A stretch of 10,828 nt of DNA from Microcaldota archaeon (lineage in GTDB: Archaea > Micrarchaeota > Micrarchaeia > Norongarragalinales > UBA10210): NCBI GenBank assembly GCA_013331595.1, contig DUGE01000035.1, positions 1 to 10,828 on the forward strand, written 5' to 3'. The translations under genes and the position numbers were made by a program. Below, in pieces: positions 1 to 4,626 of this stretch (positions within the stretch are counted from its first letter, which is position 1; each line of letters starts with the position of its first letter). A model generated the notes under the pieces. That model was not told the origin of the DNA and searched no databases. It was given only the letters and a program-made list of their open reading frames with translations.

Positions 1-252
1 TCCCTGCCTTAAGGCCAGAGGCTCGTTGACGGAAAAATCCTGCAAAAGCGGGTCTGCCAAGACGTCTTTCGCTATTCGCTCCAAGTTCCAAAGGCCGCTC
101 AAGCCCGACAGGGCGTAAGCGTCGACAGTATCAACTTTCGTGAGCTTGAAGCCCTGTTCTTTTGCCGAGGCAAGCAGCCCTTCGGCGAAGACGTTGCGCA
201 CTGGAGGCTTGAAACCAACTTCAATCTTGTGGAAAAAAACTTTCGGACCCAT
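1..252 (-). CDS. purS: Phosphoribosylformylglycinamidine synthase, PurS domain (partial, runs off the left edge)
   Basis: The 84 visible residues begin MGPKVFFHKIEVGFKPPVRN and continue through a segment with TVDAY, LERIAKDVLADPLLQDFSV and NEPLA. This is the pattern of the PurS domain, which bridges the synthase (PurL) and glutaminase (PurQ) parts of the enzyme that makes formylglycinamidine ribonucleotide in purine synthesis. A stand-alone PurS is about 80-85 residues and would end near here. No stop is seen before the edge, and the NEPLA ending resembles fused PurS-PurL proteins, so I favour a fusion. I chose the ATG at 252-250; a TTG at 261-259 is in frame and possible. A TATA-like CTATTTTT lies about 29 bases upstream (278-285), which suits a leaderless transcript. 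The gene is divergent from the regulator-like gene at 351. The domain call is fairly sure; the fusion is inference. Confidence 0.8.
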   Translation of the reverse strand, partial: MGPKVFFHKIEVGFKPPVRNVFAEGLLASAKEQGFKLTKVDTVDAYALSGLSGLWNLERIAKDVLADPLLQDFSVNEPLALRQG

Positions 253-277
253 GCCACGCAACCCATAGGCACCCGTG

Positions 278-289
278 AAAAATAGTTTA
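278..289 (-). promoter_or_regulatory. Candidate TATA box for the PurS-domain gene
   Basis: On the minus strand this reads AAACTATTTTTC, centred about 29 bases before the ATG at 252. That spacing fits an archaeal promoter with a leaderless or nearly leaderless mRNA. The motif is a weak match to the archaeal consensus TTTATATA. Confidence 0.4.
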
Positions 290-315
290 TCAGGGGAAAC
301 AGTTTCACTCAGTCG

Positions 316-326
316 AAATATATAAT
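316..326 (+). promoter_or_regulatory. TATA box of the HTH / LAGLIDADG-like gene
   Basis: AAATATATAAT is a strong archaeal TATA box. Its centre is about 30 bases before the ATG at 351, which predicts a transcript starting within a few bases of the start codon. There is no Shine-Dalgarno sequence in the intervening bases, which supports leaderless translation. Confidence 0.7.
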
Positions 327-350
327 ACAATCGACCTGCAAACCAAATTC

Positions 351-1526
351 ATGAAATGGCATTCGCAAACCGAAAAACTGGCGTTCCTAAGGCAGGCGTT
401 GGAAGACCCTGTTTTCAAGCAGGCGAGAATAGTCAAGGCAAACAGGCACCTGAGATTAAGAAAGCCAATGGCGGAACTTAGGAAAATGCTTGACGGCATG
501 CTTGAAGACCACTGGAATTGGCTGGAAGCAAAACGACTAGCTTCCGAAAAGGTAAGACATGGAGAAATTGCGGAACGGCTTGGAGTTAATTTTTACACCA
601 TGCGGAGTTGGCTTAATGGAAAACGACCGTTTTCGATTAAACCGGGCCTAGATGAAAAAATATACTCGCCGGTTCCCTTCACCCCCGAAATGGCGTTCTT
701 AACTGCAGCATACACTTCAAAACACTTGTACTCGAGTCGAAGCAACTTGATGATTACAAGAGAGCAACACCCTCAACTTTACTATGAAACGCGTGCAGCC
801 TTAGCTAAACTAGGATTTAAGGTGACAGAGCATTTTAACGAGAGAAAGGGATTCAGCCGGTTGGAAGTAGTTAATCCTACAAGACTAAAGGATGCTTTGG
901 AAAAATATTCCACTAGACAAAAAGGCGTGCCGCTTCATTTGCTGGATGAAGAACAAAAAATAAGGGCGTATTTGCGGGCGTTGACTATGTCAAATGGGGT
1001 AGTTAATATTGAAACGCTGGCCAAAAGGAAACACCTGTCTTTTTCGCTTCTAATGCCTTTCAAGTCCGTAGCATTGCTCTTCGCAAAAATCGGCTTGTTT
1101 CCAACAATTAGCAGCGCCAAAAAGGCTGTGAGGCTTAATTTTACCAGGTCAGAATTGGGACCGCTTGAACTGAAAGGTTTATTGGGTACAGAACACGCGG
1201 AGAAAATAAGAAAACTAAGACCAACGGTTAGTGAAGACAATACACATCAGGATATAGATAAAGTTGAACAGGTTCTTTCACTAAAAGCCCAATTGAGAGA
1301 TCCTGCAGAAATAGAGAGAGACACGGGGGTAAATAAAAACACGGTTACAGGTTGGAATAAAAGATCGGCTCCACGTTCCGCCCAAAGACTTGCCGCAGCA
1401 TTCAACTTGTCGGAAAAACTTGGCCATCCGCTCGGGGTAGACCATTTCCTCAAATGGCCTTTGACGCTGCAAATGGGCTTGAACTCGCTGGAAGCTAAAA
1501 GGAAAAAAGCGCGAAAGGGGGAATAG
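351..1526 (+). CDS. HTH protein with a degenerate LAGLIDADG-type core (putative DNA-binding regulator)
   Basis: This 391-residue protein has three visible parts. Residues ~62-93 form a helix-turn-helix (EIAERLGVNFYTMRSWLNG). Residues ~110-290 look like two LAGLIDADG half-domains: the first starts at PEMAFLTAAYTSKHL, the second at IRAYLRALTMSNGVVN, with KIGLFP and a closing LLGTEHAEKIRKL that matches the way homing-endonuclease domains often end. Residues ~305-345 form a second helix-turn-helix (EIERDTGVNKNTVTGW). In active LAGLIDADG enzymes each motif ends in Asp or Glu; here these places hold Lys/His and Ser-Asn, so cleavage is unlikely. A domesticated DNA-binding protein, as in bacterial WhiA, is the simplest reading. 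Codons are more A/T-rich than in the neighbouring GTPase gene, which hints at transfer. The fold assignment is by pattern only. Confidence 0.6.
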   Translation: MKWHSQTEKLAFLRQALEDPVFKQARIVKANRHLRLRKPMAELRKMLDGMLEDHWNWLEAKRLASEKVRHGEIAERLGVNFYTMRSWLNGKRPFSIKPGLDEKIYSPVPFTPEMAFLTAAYTSKHLYSSRSNLMITREQHPQLYYETRAALAKLGFKVTEHFNERKGFSRLEVVNPTRLKDALEKYSTRQKGVPLHLLDEEQKIRAYLRALTMSNGVVNIETLAKRKHLSFSLLMPFKSVALLFAKIGLFPTISSAKKAVRLNFTRSELGPLELKGLLGTEHAEKIRKLRPTVSEDNTHQDIDKVEQVLSLKAQLRDPAEIERDTGVNKNTVTGWNKRSAPRSAQRLAAAFNLSEKLGHPLGVDHFLKWPLTLQMGLNSLEAKRKKARKGE

Positions 1527-1539
1527 GTCGTTTGGAAAG

Positions 1540-1546
1540 TTTTTTT
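1540..1546 (+). terminator. Poly-T terminator after the HTH / LAGLIDADG-like gene
   Basis: Seven T residues lie 14 bases after the stop codon of the gene ending at 1526. Archaeal RNA polymerase commonly stops at such T-runs without a hairpin. Confidence 0.5.
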
Positions 1547-1608
1547 AATTGCAATGCCTTCAAGAATAAAACTCGCTTTACTATCAGGAAAAAACAGGGT
1601 TGCACAAC

Positions 1609-2229
1609 ATGCCGTGGCGCAAGATATTCAACTGGTTCAAGGGCCTCTTCGGCAGGCACAGGCAATTCAGCCTCGGCTTGTACGGCCCCACGAATTCAGG
1701 CAAGACAACGCTTGCAAACCGCATTTCCATCGACTGGACAGGCGAGCCGGTCGGCAAGGCAAGCGAAATCCCCCACGAAACGCGCACCGTGCAAAAGAAA
1801 GAGCGCATTGAACTCCAGGTCGACGGAAAAAAGCTCACCATGAACCTCCTGGACATGCCTGGCATTGCCACAAAAGTCGATTACCGCGAGTTCGTTCCCT
1901 ACGGCTTGAGCGTCAAGGAATCGCAAGACCGGGCGAAAGAAGCGACAAAAGGCATTATTGAAGCCATAAAATGGCTTGAGCACGTGGACGTTGCGCTGGT
2001 AGTGCTCGACTCGACTGAAGACCCGTACACGCAAATCAACTTGACTATTATCGGCAATCTCGAAGCAAGGAAAATACCCATCATCATATTGGCAAACAAG
2101 GTCGACGCGAAGAAAGCGAAGCCAGACCGCGTGAAAGGGGCATTCCCCCAGTACAAGGTCATTGAGATAAGCGGCCTGAAGGGCGACAACATCCACGGCC
2201 TTTACAAGGCGATTGCAGAAGCGGCTTGA
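1609..2229 (+). CDS. Era-like GTP-binding protein (archaeal family)
   Basis: A 206-residue P-loop GTPase of the TRAFAC/Era-like class. The motifs are in order: G1 GPTNSGKT (26-33), a Thr-containing G2 region (HETRT, ~56-60), G3 DMPG (82-85), G4 NKVD (163-166) and G5 SGLKG (188-192). A short basic, aromatic N-terminus (MPWRKIFNWFKGLFGRHRQ) precedes the G domain and could touch membrane or RNA. There is no C-terminal KH domain, unlike bacterial Era. The stretch GIATKVDYREF is typical of the archaeal family, usually next to DUF2073 and DUF2072 genes; haloarchaeal relatives are, as I recall, found near a replication origin. The cellular role is not settled. The ATG at 1609 is preferred; an in-frame TTG at 1600 exists. 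A TATA-like GCTTTACTAT at 1575-1584 gives leaderless spacing. Confidence 0.9.
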   Translation: MPWRKIFNWFKGLFGRHRQFSLGLYGPTNSGKTTLANRISIDWTGEPVGKASEIPHETRTVQKKERIELQVDGKKLTMNLLDMPGIATKVDYREFVPYGLSVKESQDRAKEATKGIIEAIKWLEHVDVALVVLDSTEDPYTQINLTIIGNLEARKIPIIILANKVDAKKAKPDRVKGAFPQYKVIEISGLKGDNIHGLYKAIAEAA

Positions 2230-2263
2230 GGGAAAACAAGGGTTTGAAAATCCCAGTGCCTGA

Positions 2264-2668
2264 ATGCAGGAAATAGAACATGCAAGAAAAGTAAAAACTA
2301 AATTTCACGAGTTGAAGAAAATGCCGGTGCAAATTGAATTCGTCTCTTCAAAAACCCTGAAGAAGCTTTCTTCGGAAAAAAAGATTCAAATGGTTTTGGA
2401 GAGCGTCAAGAAAAACACCATTCTGGTTTTGGAGGAATCGCTTTCAATGGACGAGGAAAGGCAGCTGATCCGCGAGACCATGAAAGTAATTACGAAAAAC
2501 TTCCCTGGAATTGAAATCTCCTCCCTAAGCCCGCAGGAGGAAGACTTGCGCGCTCAATTCATCCGCTTTCTCGGCGGGAAGACAAGCGGGCTGACGGTCG
2601 TCGGGCCTGCCAACCTAGTCAAGGAAATGAAGAAAGACCCCAACAAGCTCAGGGTCCTGACCAAGTAA
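2264..2668 (+). CDS. DUF2073 family protein, partner of the Era-like GTPase
   Basis: A 134-residue soluble protein matching DUF2073: VQIEFVSSKTLKKLSSEKKI, then NTILVLEESLSMDEERQLI, FPGIEISSL, FIRFLGGKTSGLTVVGPANL and a Lys/Asp-rich end. In many archaea this gene sits directly beside the Era-like GTPase, as here (34-base gap, same strand), so a joint function or co-transcription is likely. No catalytic motif is visible and no biochemical role is known to me. The start is uncertain: ATG at 2264 is used, but the ATG at 2321 (MPVQIEF) lies just before the conserved first strand and could be the real start, giving 115 residues. The usual third partner, a zinc-ribbon protein, is displaced to 4279. 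Confidence 0.85.
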   Translation: MQEIEHARKVKTKFHELKKMPVQIEFVSSKTLKKLSSEKKIQMVLESVKKNTILVLEESLSMDEERQLIRETMKVITKNFPGIEISSLSPQEEDLRAQFIRFLGGKTSGLTVVGPANLVKEMKKDPNKLRVLTK

Positions 2669-2725
2669 ATTATTCGGGTAAATGAAAACCGTTCATGCCG
2701 ACCAATAAGTTTTGCATGGGTTGGC

Positions 2726-3091
2726 CTAAGAAGGATCGAGGTCAATCAGGATTTTCCTGCCTACTTTTGAGATTGCTATTTCCTCGTTCCCCTTCAGGCC
2801 CAGCGCTTTCTCCAAGTCTATTGGAATGCGCAATACGGTTCCCCTCGCGCTCCTGCTTAACTTCCTGTAAAGCTTTAAAGGCTCCCCCCAGATTCCGAGT
2901 TTGCGCGCTATTTCAATTGTTTTTTGCCCTTCCGCTTCGCCGATGAATTCCTCACCACAATGTGTGCAGCGAGTCCCTTTCTCTACAAAAATAAGGCCCT
3001 CAACCTCGGAAACTATATCATCCGCCTTAGCCAAAAACCCCTTAGTGCAGATCGGGCATTTTTTTCCAATGAATTCTCCTTTTTCAGTCAT
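2726..3091 (-). CDS. MqsA-like antitoxin: YgiT-type zinc finger plus AbrB-type DNA-binding domain
   Basis: A 121-residue protein. Residues 12-45 hold a CPIC...CTHC zinc ribbon (C12, C15, C42, C45) of the YgiT/MqsA kind, which in known systems contacts the toxin. Residues ~83-119 (RGTVLRIPIDLEKALGLKGN, then EEIAISKVGRKILIDLD) look like a SpoVT/AbrB swapped-hairpin DNA-binding domain. Bacterial MqsA instead ends in an HTH, so this is a different pairing of the same zinc finger. It starts two bases after the stop of the toxin gene upstream, the toxin-first order common for MqsRA and HigBA types. The pair probably represses itself through the palindrome at 3342-3360. Domain calls are good; naming it MqsA-like is by architecture only. 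Confidence 0.75.
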   Translation of the reverse strand: MTEKGEFIGKKCPICTKGFLAKADDIVSEVEGLIFVEKGTRCTHCGEEFIGEAEGQKTIEIARKLGIWGEPLKLYRKLSRSARGTVLRIPIDLEKALGLKGNEEIAISKVGRKILIDLDPS

Positions 3092-3100
3092 TTTCAGTCA
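3081..3100. repeat. 10-bp tandem duplication at the toxin/antitoxin junction
   Basis: TTTTCAGTCA occurs twice without a gap. Read on the minus strand, the first copy (TGACTGAAAA) carries the last Asp codon and stop of the toxin, and the second supplies most of the antitoxin's ATG-ACT-GAA-AA start. The duplication thus sets the two-base spacing between the genes. Confidence 0.8.
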
Positions 3101-3345
3101 CCTTCAGCGCCGCTTATCGCGAAAATCGTTTCAAATTCCGGGTAAAAAACGAAAATTACTTTCTTCGAGCCTTCTTTCCCCTTAAGGAAAGCTTCAAACT
3201 TGTTTTTCCCAACTTTCTCCACATTCGCCTCACGGAGAGCGTCCCGCAAGTCCTTGTAATCCCAATTCCATTTTTTCATGTACTTGTTCCGAAAATGCTT
3301 GCTTGCCTGCAGTTCACAAGACTCCAGATCGTACATGAAAATCAC
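3094..3345 (-). CDS. Putative RelE/BrnT/DUF4258-like toxin of the MqsRA-like pair
   Basis: A small basic protein (83 residues from GTG, 80 from the ATG at 3336). Helical start (ASKHFRNKYMKKWNWDYKDL, residues ~14-33), then LRDALREAN and a sheet region GKNKFEAFL..SKKVIFVFYPEFETIFAIS. This helix-helix-sheet order with a closing hydrophobic strand is that of DUF4258/BrnT/MqsR-type mRNA-cleaving toxins; the usual HA..RM..R motif is only loosely present (SKHFRNKYMKKW). The best support is context: it directly precedes a YgiT-type zinc-finger antitoxin. The GTG at 3345 is 25 bases from a TATA-like TAAATATTAT (3366-3375), matching leaderless spacing in this window; the ATG at 3336 would give a nine-base leader. 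Either start places the 3342-3360 palindrome over the transcription start. The toxin role is inferred. Confidence 0.6.
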   Translation of the reverse strand: MIFMYDLESCELQASKHFRNKYMKKWNWDYKDLRDALREANVEKVGKNKFEAFLKGKEGSKKVIFVFYPEFETIFAISGAEGD

Positions 3346-3360
3346 TACATTAAGTAGTGA
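3342..3360. promoter_or_regulatory. Perfect palindrome, candidate operator of the MqsRA-like pair
   Basis: TCACTACATTAAGTAGTGA has perfect 7-base arms (TCACTAC / GTAGTGA) around ATTAA. It covers the predicted transcription start and GTG codon of the toxin gene. It is also bracketed by two direct copies of TGAAAATCA (3336-3344 and 3358-3366). Antitoxins that bind such sites commonly repress their own operon. Confidence 0.65.
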
Positions 3361-3365
3361 AAATC

Positions 3366-3375
3366 ATAATATTTA
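3366..3375 (-). promoter_or_regulatory. Candidate TATA box of the MqsRA-like operon
   Basis: On the minus strand this reads TAAATATTAT, centred 25 bases before the GTG at 3345 and 34 before the ATG at 3336. It directly adjoins the 3342-3360 palindrome. Confidence 0.45.
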
Positions 3376-3380
3376 ACTCT

Positions 3381-3405
3381 TCCGTCGGAGGTTTCGTAAA
3401 ACTCC
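3381..3405. promoter_or_regulatory. Two overlapping inverted repeats upstream of the AbrB-VapC operon
   Basis: TCCG-T-CGGA (3381-3389) is a perfect short palindrome. It overlaps an imperfect one, GGAGGTTT-CGT-AAAACTCC (3387-3405, one mismatch per arm). Both end just before the TATA-like CTTAATAAAT at 3411-3420, where an AbrB-type repressor or the TFB recognition element would sit. Confidence 0.35.
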
Positions 3406-3410
3406 AAAAA

Positions 3411-3420
3411 CTTAATAAAT
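3411..3420 (+). promoter_or_regulatory. Candidate TATA box of the AbrB-VapC operon
   Basis: CTTAATAAAT is centred about 35 bases before the ATG at 3451, which predicts a leader of about nine bases. That leader would begin at the AGGTGA ribosome-binding site (3440-3445). A second AT-rich run (AAAATATATAG, 3426-3436) is too close to the start to serve as well. Confidence 0.4.
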
Positions 3421-3450
3421 AGGAGAAAATATATAGAATAGGTGAATTTG

Positions 3451-3711
3451 ATGGAAAAAACCTTTCAAACCAAGAAGGTTGACAAGCAGGGCAGACTGAC
3501 CATTTCGGAACTAAAGGACCGGGAAGTCATAGTTATGAGGGAAGAAGCAGGGGGCTTTAAGGTTATTCCCATGCATCCTGGAAGCGAATTGCTCAAGCTG
3601 GTGGACTCTGTTCCAGTCGACTTTTTCAGCTCCGACTGGAAGGAAATGAAGAGGGAGATTTACAAGCGTAGGTATCCAGGGCTCTTTGGAGAAAAAGAGG
3701 CGAGAAAATGA
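3451..3711 (+). CDS. AbrB-type (VapB) antitoxin
   Basis: An 86-residue protein. The N-terminal half, MEKTFQTKKVDKQGRLTISE to VIPMH, is a SpoVT/AbrB-like swapped hairpin (the VDKQGRLTI segment is its signature). The C-terminal half (LLKLVDSVPVDFFSSDWKEM and a basic KREIYKRRYPGLFG) is the kind of tail that wraps a PIN toxin. I chose the ATG at 3451 because AGGTGA lies five bases before it; an in-frame GTG at 3442 falls inside that ribosome-binding site and is unlikely. The stop overlaps the start of the PIN gene by four bases (ATGA), so the pair is translationally coupled. AbrB-PIN pairs are a standard VapBC type in archaea. Confidence 0.8.
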   Translation: MEKTFQTKKVDKQGRLTISELKDREVIVMREEAGGFKVIPMHPGSELLKLVDSVPVDFFSSDWKEMKREIYKRRYPGLFGEKEARK

Positions 3712-4124
3712 TTTTTTTGGACGCCAATGTTGTCGTTTACGCATTGCTGAAGCCCAAAGGGAATATTTCCAACGAAACAGCGGAGAAAAAACAAAAGGCG
3801 AGAAGGATTTTTGACAAGATTAGTTCGGAAAAAGTCTTTACGACAGTCATTCACCTCAGCGAAATGGCCAACGCTGTTGAAACCGCTTCTACGAAAGAAA
3901 ATTCAAACCAGGTCATAGAATTTTTGTTGAGTTTGGACAACATGCTGGTCTTACCGGTCTCAAAGCAAGACTATTTCGAAGCTACAACAACCGCAAAAAA
4001 ATACTCGGTTGGGGTAAACGATGCACTTGCAGTAAACGCCTTGCTTGAAAACGGCAGTAGGGAGATTTACAGCTTCGACAAGGACTTCGACAAGGTGGAC
4101 TGGGTTGAAAGACTCGAGGGCTAG
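3708..4124 (+). CDS. vapC: VapC toxin, PIN-domain ribonuclease
   Basis: A 138-residue PIN domain, the usual VapC length. The acidic metal-binding residues are visible: D5 (IFLDAN), E52 (HLSEMANAV), D105 (VNDALAVNA) and D124 (YSFDKDFD). VapC proteins cut specific RNAs, often tRNA or the sarcin-ricin loop, when their antitoxin is lost. The start is fixed by the ATGA overlap with the AbrB antitoxin gene. All four acids are intact, so it should be active. It ends just before an apparent antitoxin remnant (4105-4278), which may be left from the event that brought it here. Confidence 0.9.
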   Translation: MIFLDANVVVYALLKPKGNISNETAEKKQKARRIFDKISSEKVFTTVIHLSEMANAVETASTKENSNQVIEFLLSLDNMLVLPVSKQDYFEATTTAKKYSVGVNDALAVNALLENGSREIYSFDKDFDKVDWVERLEG

Positions 4125-4278
4125 AAGAAATAAAGCAATACTCGAAAAACTTGACAAGATACTCAGCAAAAGCAAGCTAACAGGCAAGGATGTTAAAAAA
4201 CATTCCTGAATAATAAAAGAAAGAGTCTGGGAAAAACATAAAAATCGGCTTTTGGATAAAACAAAAAAGGTGTTTTGA
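4105..4278 (+). pseudogene. Remnant of an antitoxin C-terminal tail (interrupted by a stop)
   Basis: In the frame of 4120 the sequence reads ARRNKAILEKLDKILSKSKL, then TGKDVKKHS, a TGA at 4207-4209, and continues in frame as IIKERVWEKHKN and RLLDKTKKVF to a second TGA at 4276-4278. The LEKLDKIL.KSKLT.KDV pattern followed by a WEKHK segment resembles the tails of small archaeal antitoxins that bind VapC. No DNA-binding half is present; upstream, this frame lies inside the vapC gene and reads as nonsense (Arg/Ser/Thr-rich). A 34-residue peptide from the TTG at 4105 is possible, but decay of a longer antitoxin gene is more likely. The tail resemblance is from memory of the family. Confidence 0.4.
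4237..4246 (+). promoter_or_regulatory. Candidate TATA box of the zinc-ribbon gene
   Basis: CATAAAAATC predicts a transcript start near 4267. That is just before the GGTG ribosome-binding site at 4269-4272, which lies six bases ahead of the TTG start at 4279. It would let the displaced gene be expressed without the GTPase operon. Confidence 0.4.
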
Positions 4279-4611
4279 TTGCCCCACAAGTGCGTCCGCT
4301 GCTCGAAGGAATACGATGCTAATTCGAAAGAGCTCATGACGGGCTGTGCGTGCGGCTCGCGCGTATTCGTTTTCATCCGCCCGGGCCAGGCGCCTGCAAC
4401 CGAAGAGGATTACGCCTGGCTTGAAACCGAGCTCGCGCCGTTGACGAAAGACAAGCCCGTCACCATCGACGTGGATTCCGCTGAAAACCTGCGCATTCTC
4501 GAGAAAGGCTCCTACGAAATCGACGTGAAAAGCCTCATGGGCGGAAACCCGCTCGTGGTGAAAAGCGAGAAGGGCATTTACTACATTAAAGTGCCAAGTT
4601 TCAAGAAATGA
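4279..4611 (+). CDS. DUF2072-type zinc-ribbon protein, displaced partner of the Era-like GTPase module
   Basis: A 110-residue protein with an N-terminal zinc ribbon: C5 and C8 (CVRC), then C23 and C25 (GCACGSRVF). Note that the second pair is CxC, not CxxC. A Pro/Glu linker follows, then a small all-beta domain (TIDVDSAENLRILEKGSYEI, DVKSLMG, LVVKSEKGIYYIKVPSF). MPHKCVRC at the start is typical of the archaeal DUF2072 family, whose genes commonly adjoin the Era-like GTPase and DUF2073 genes. Here about 1.6 kb of toxin-antitoxin genes separate it from them. The TTG start is supported by GGTG at 4269-4272 and by the conserved MPHKC start. A role in information processing or RNA/DNA handling is presumed from the family's context only. 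Confidence 0.8.
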   Translation: MPHKCVRCSKEYDANSKELMTGCACGSRVFVFIRPGQAPATEEDYAWLETELAPLTKDKPVTIDVDSAENLRILEKGSYEIDVKSLMGGNPLVVKSEKGIYYIKVPSFKK

Positions 4612-4612
4612 T

Positions 4613-4617
4613 TTTTG
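4613..4617 (+). terminator. Short T-run after the zinc-ribbon gene
   Basis: Five T residues begin two bases after the stop codon, in the 15-base gap before the end of the convergent metallopeptidase gene. It is a weak archaeal-type terminator. Confidence 0.3.
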
Positions 4618-4626
4618 TGCTGCCAG

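Noticed and set aside
351..1526. An active homing endonuclease or intein.
   Set aside because: The gene is free-standing, with its own promoter and terminator, has no splicing motifs, and the acidic residues needed for LAGLIDADG cleavage are missing.
1696..2196. A 166-codon open frame on the minus strand across the GTPase gene.
   Set aside because: It is antisense to a gene with all five GTPase motifs, has no recognisable domain, and reflects the codon bias of the real gene.
2669..4278. An insertion sequence or integrated element carrying the toxin-antitoxin genes.
   Set aside because: I found no transposase or integrase, no terminal inverted repeats and no obvious target duplication at the ends. 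Insertion by recombination is possible, but no mobile element can be shown.
3960..4376. A 138-codon open frame on the minus strand over the vapC end and the zinc-ribbon start.
   Set aside because: It crosses two well-supported plus-strand genes and its product shows no credible domain.
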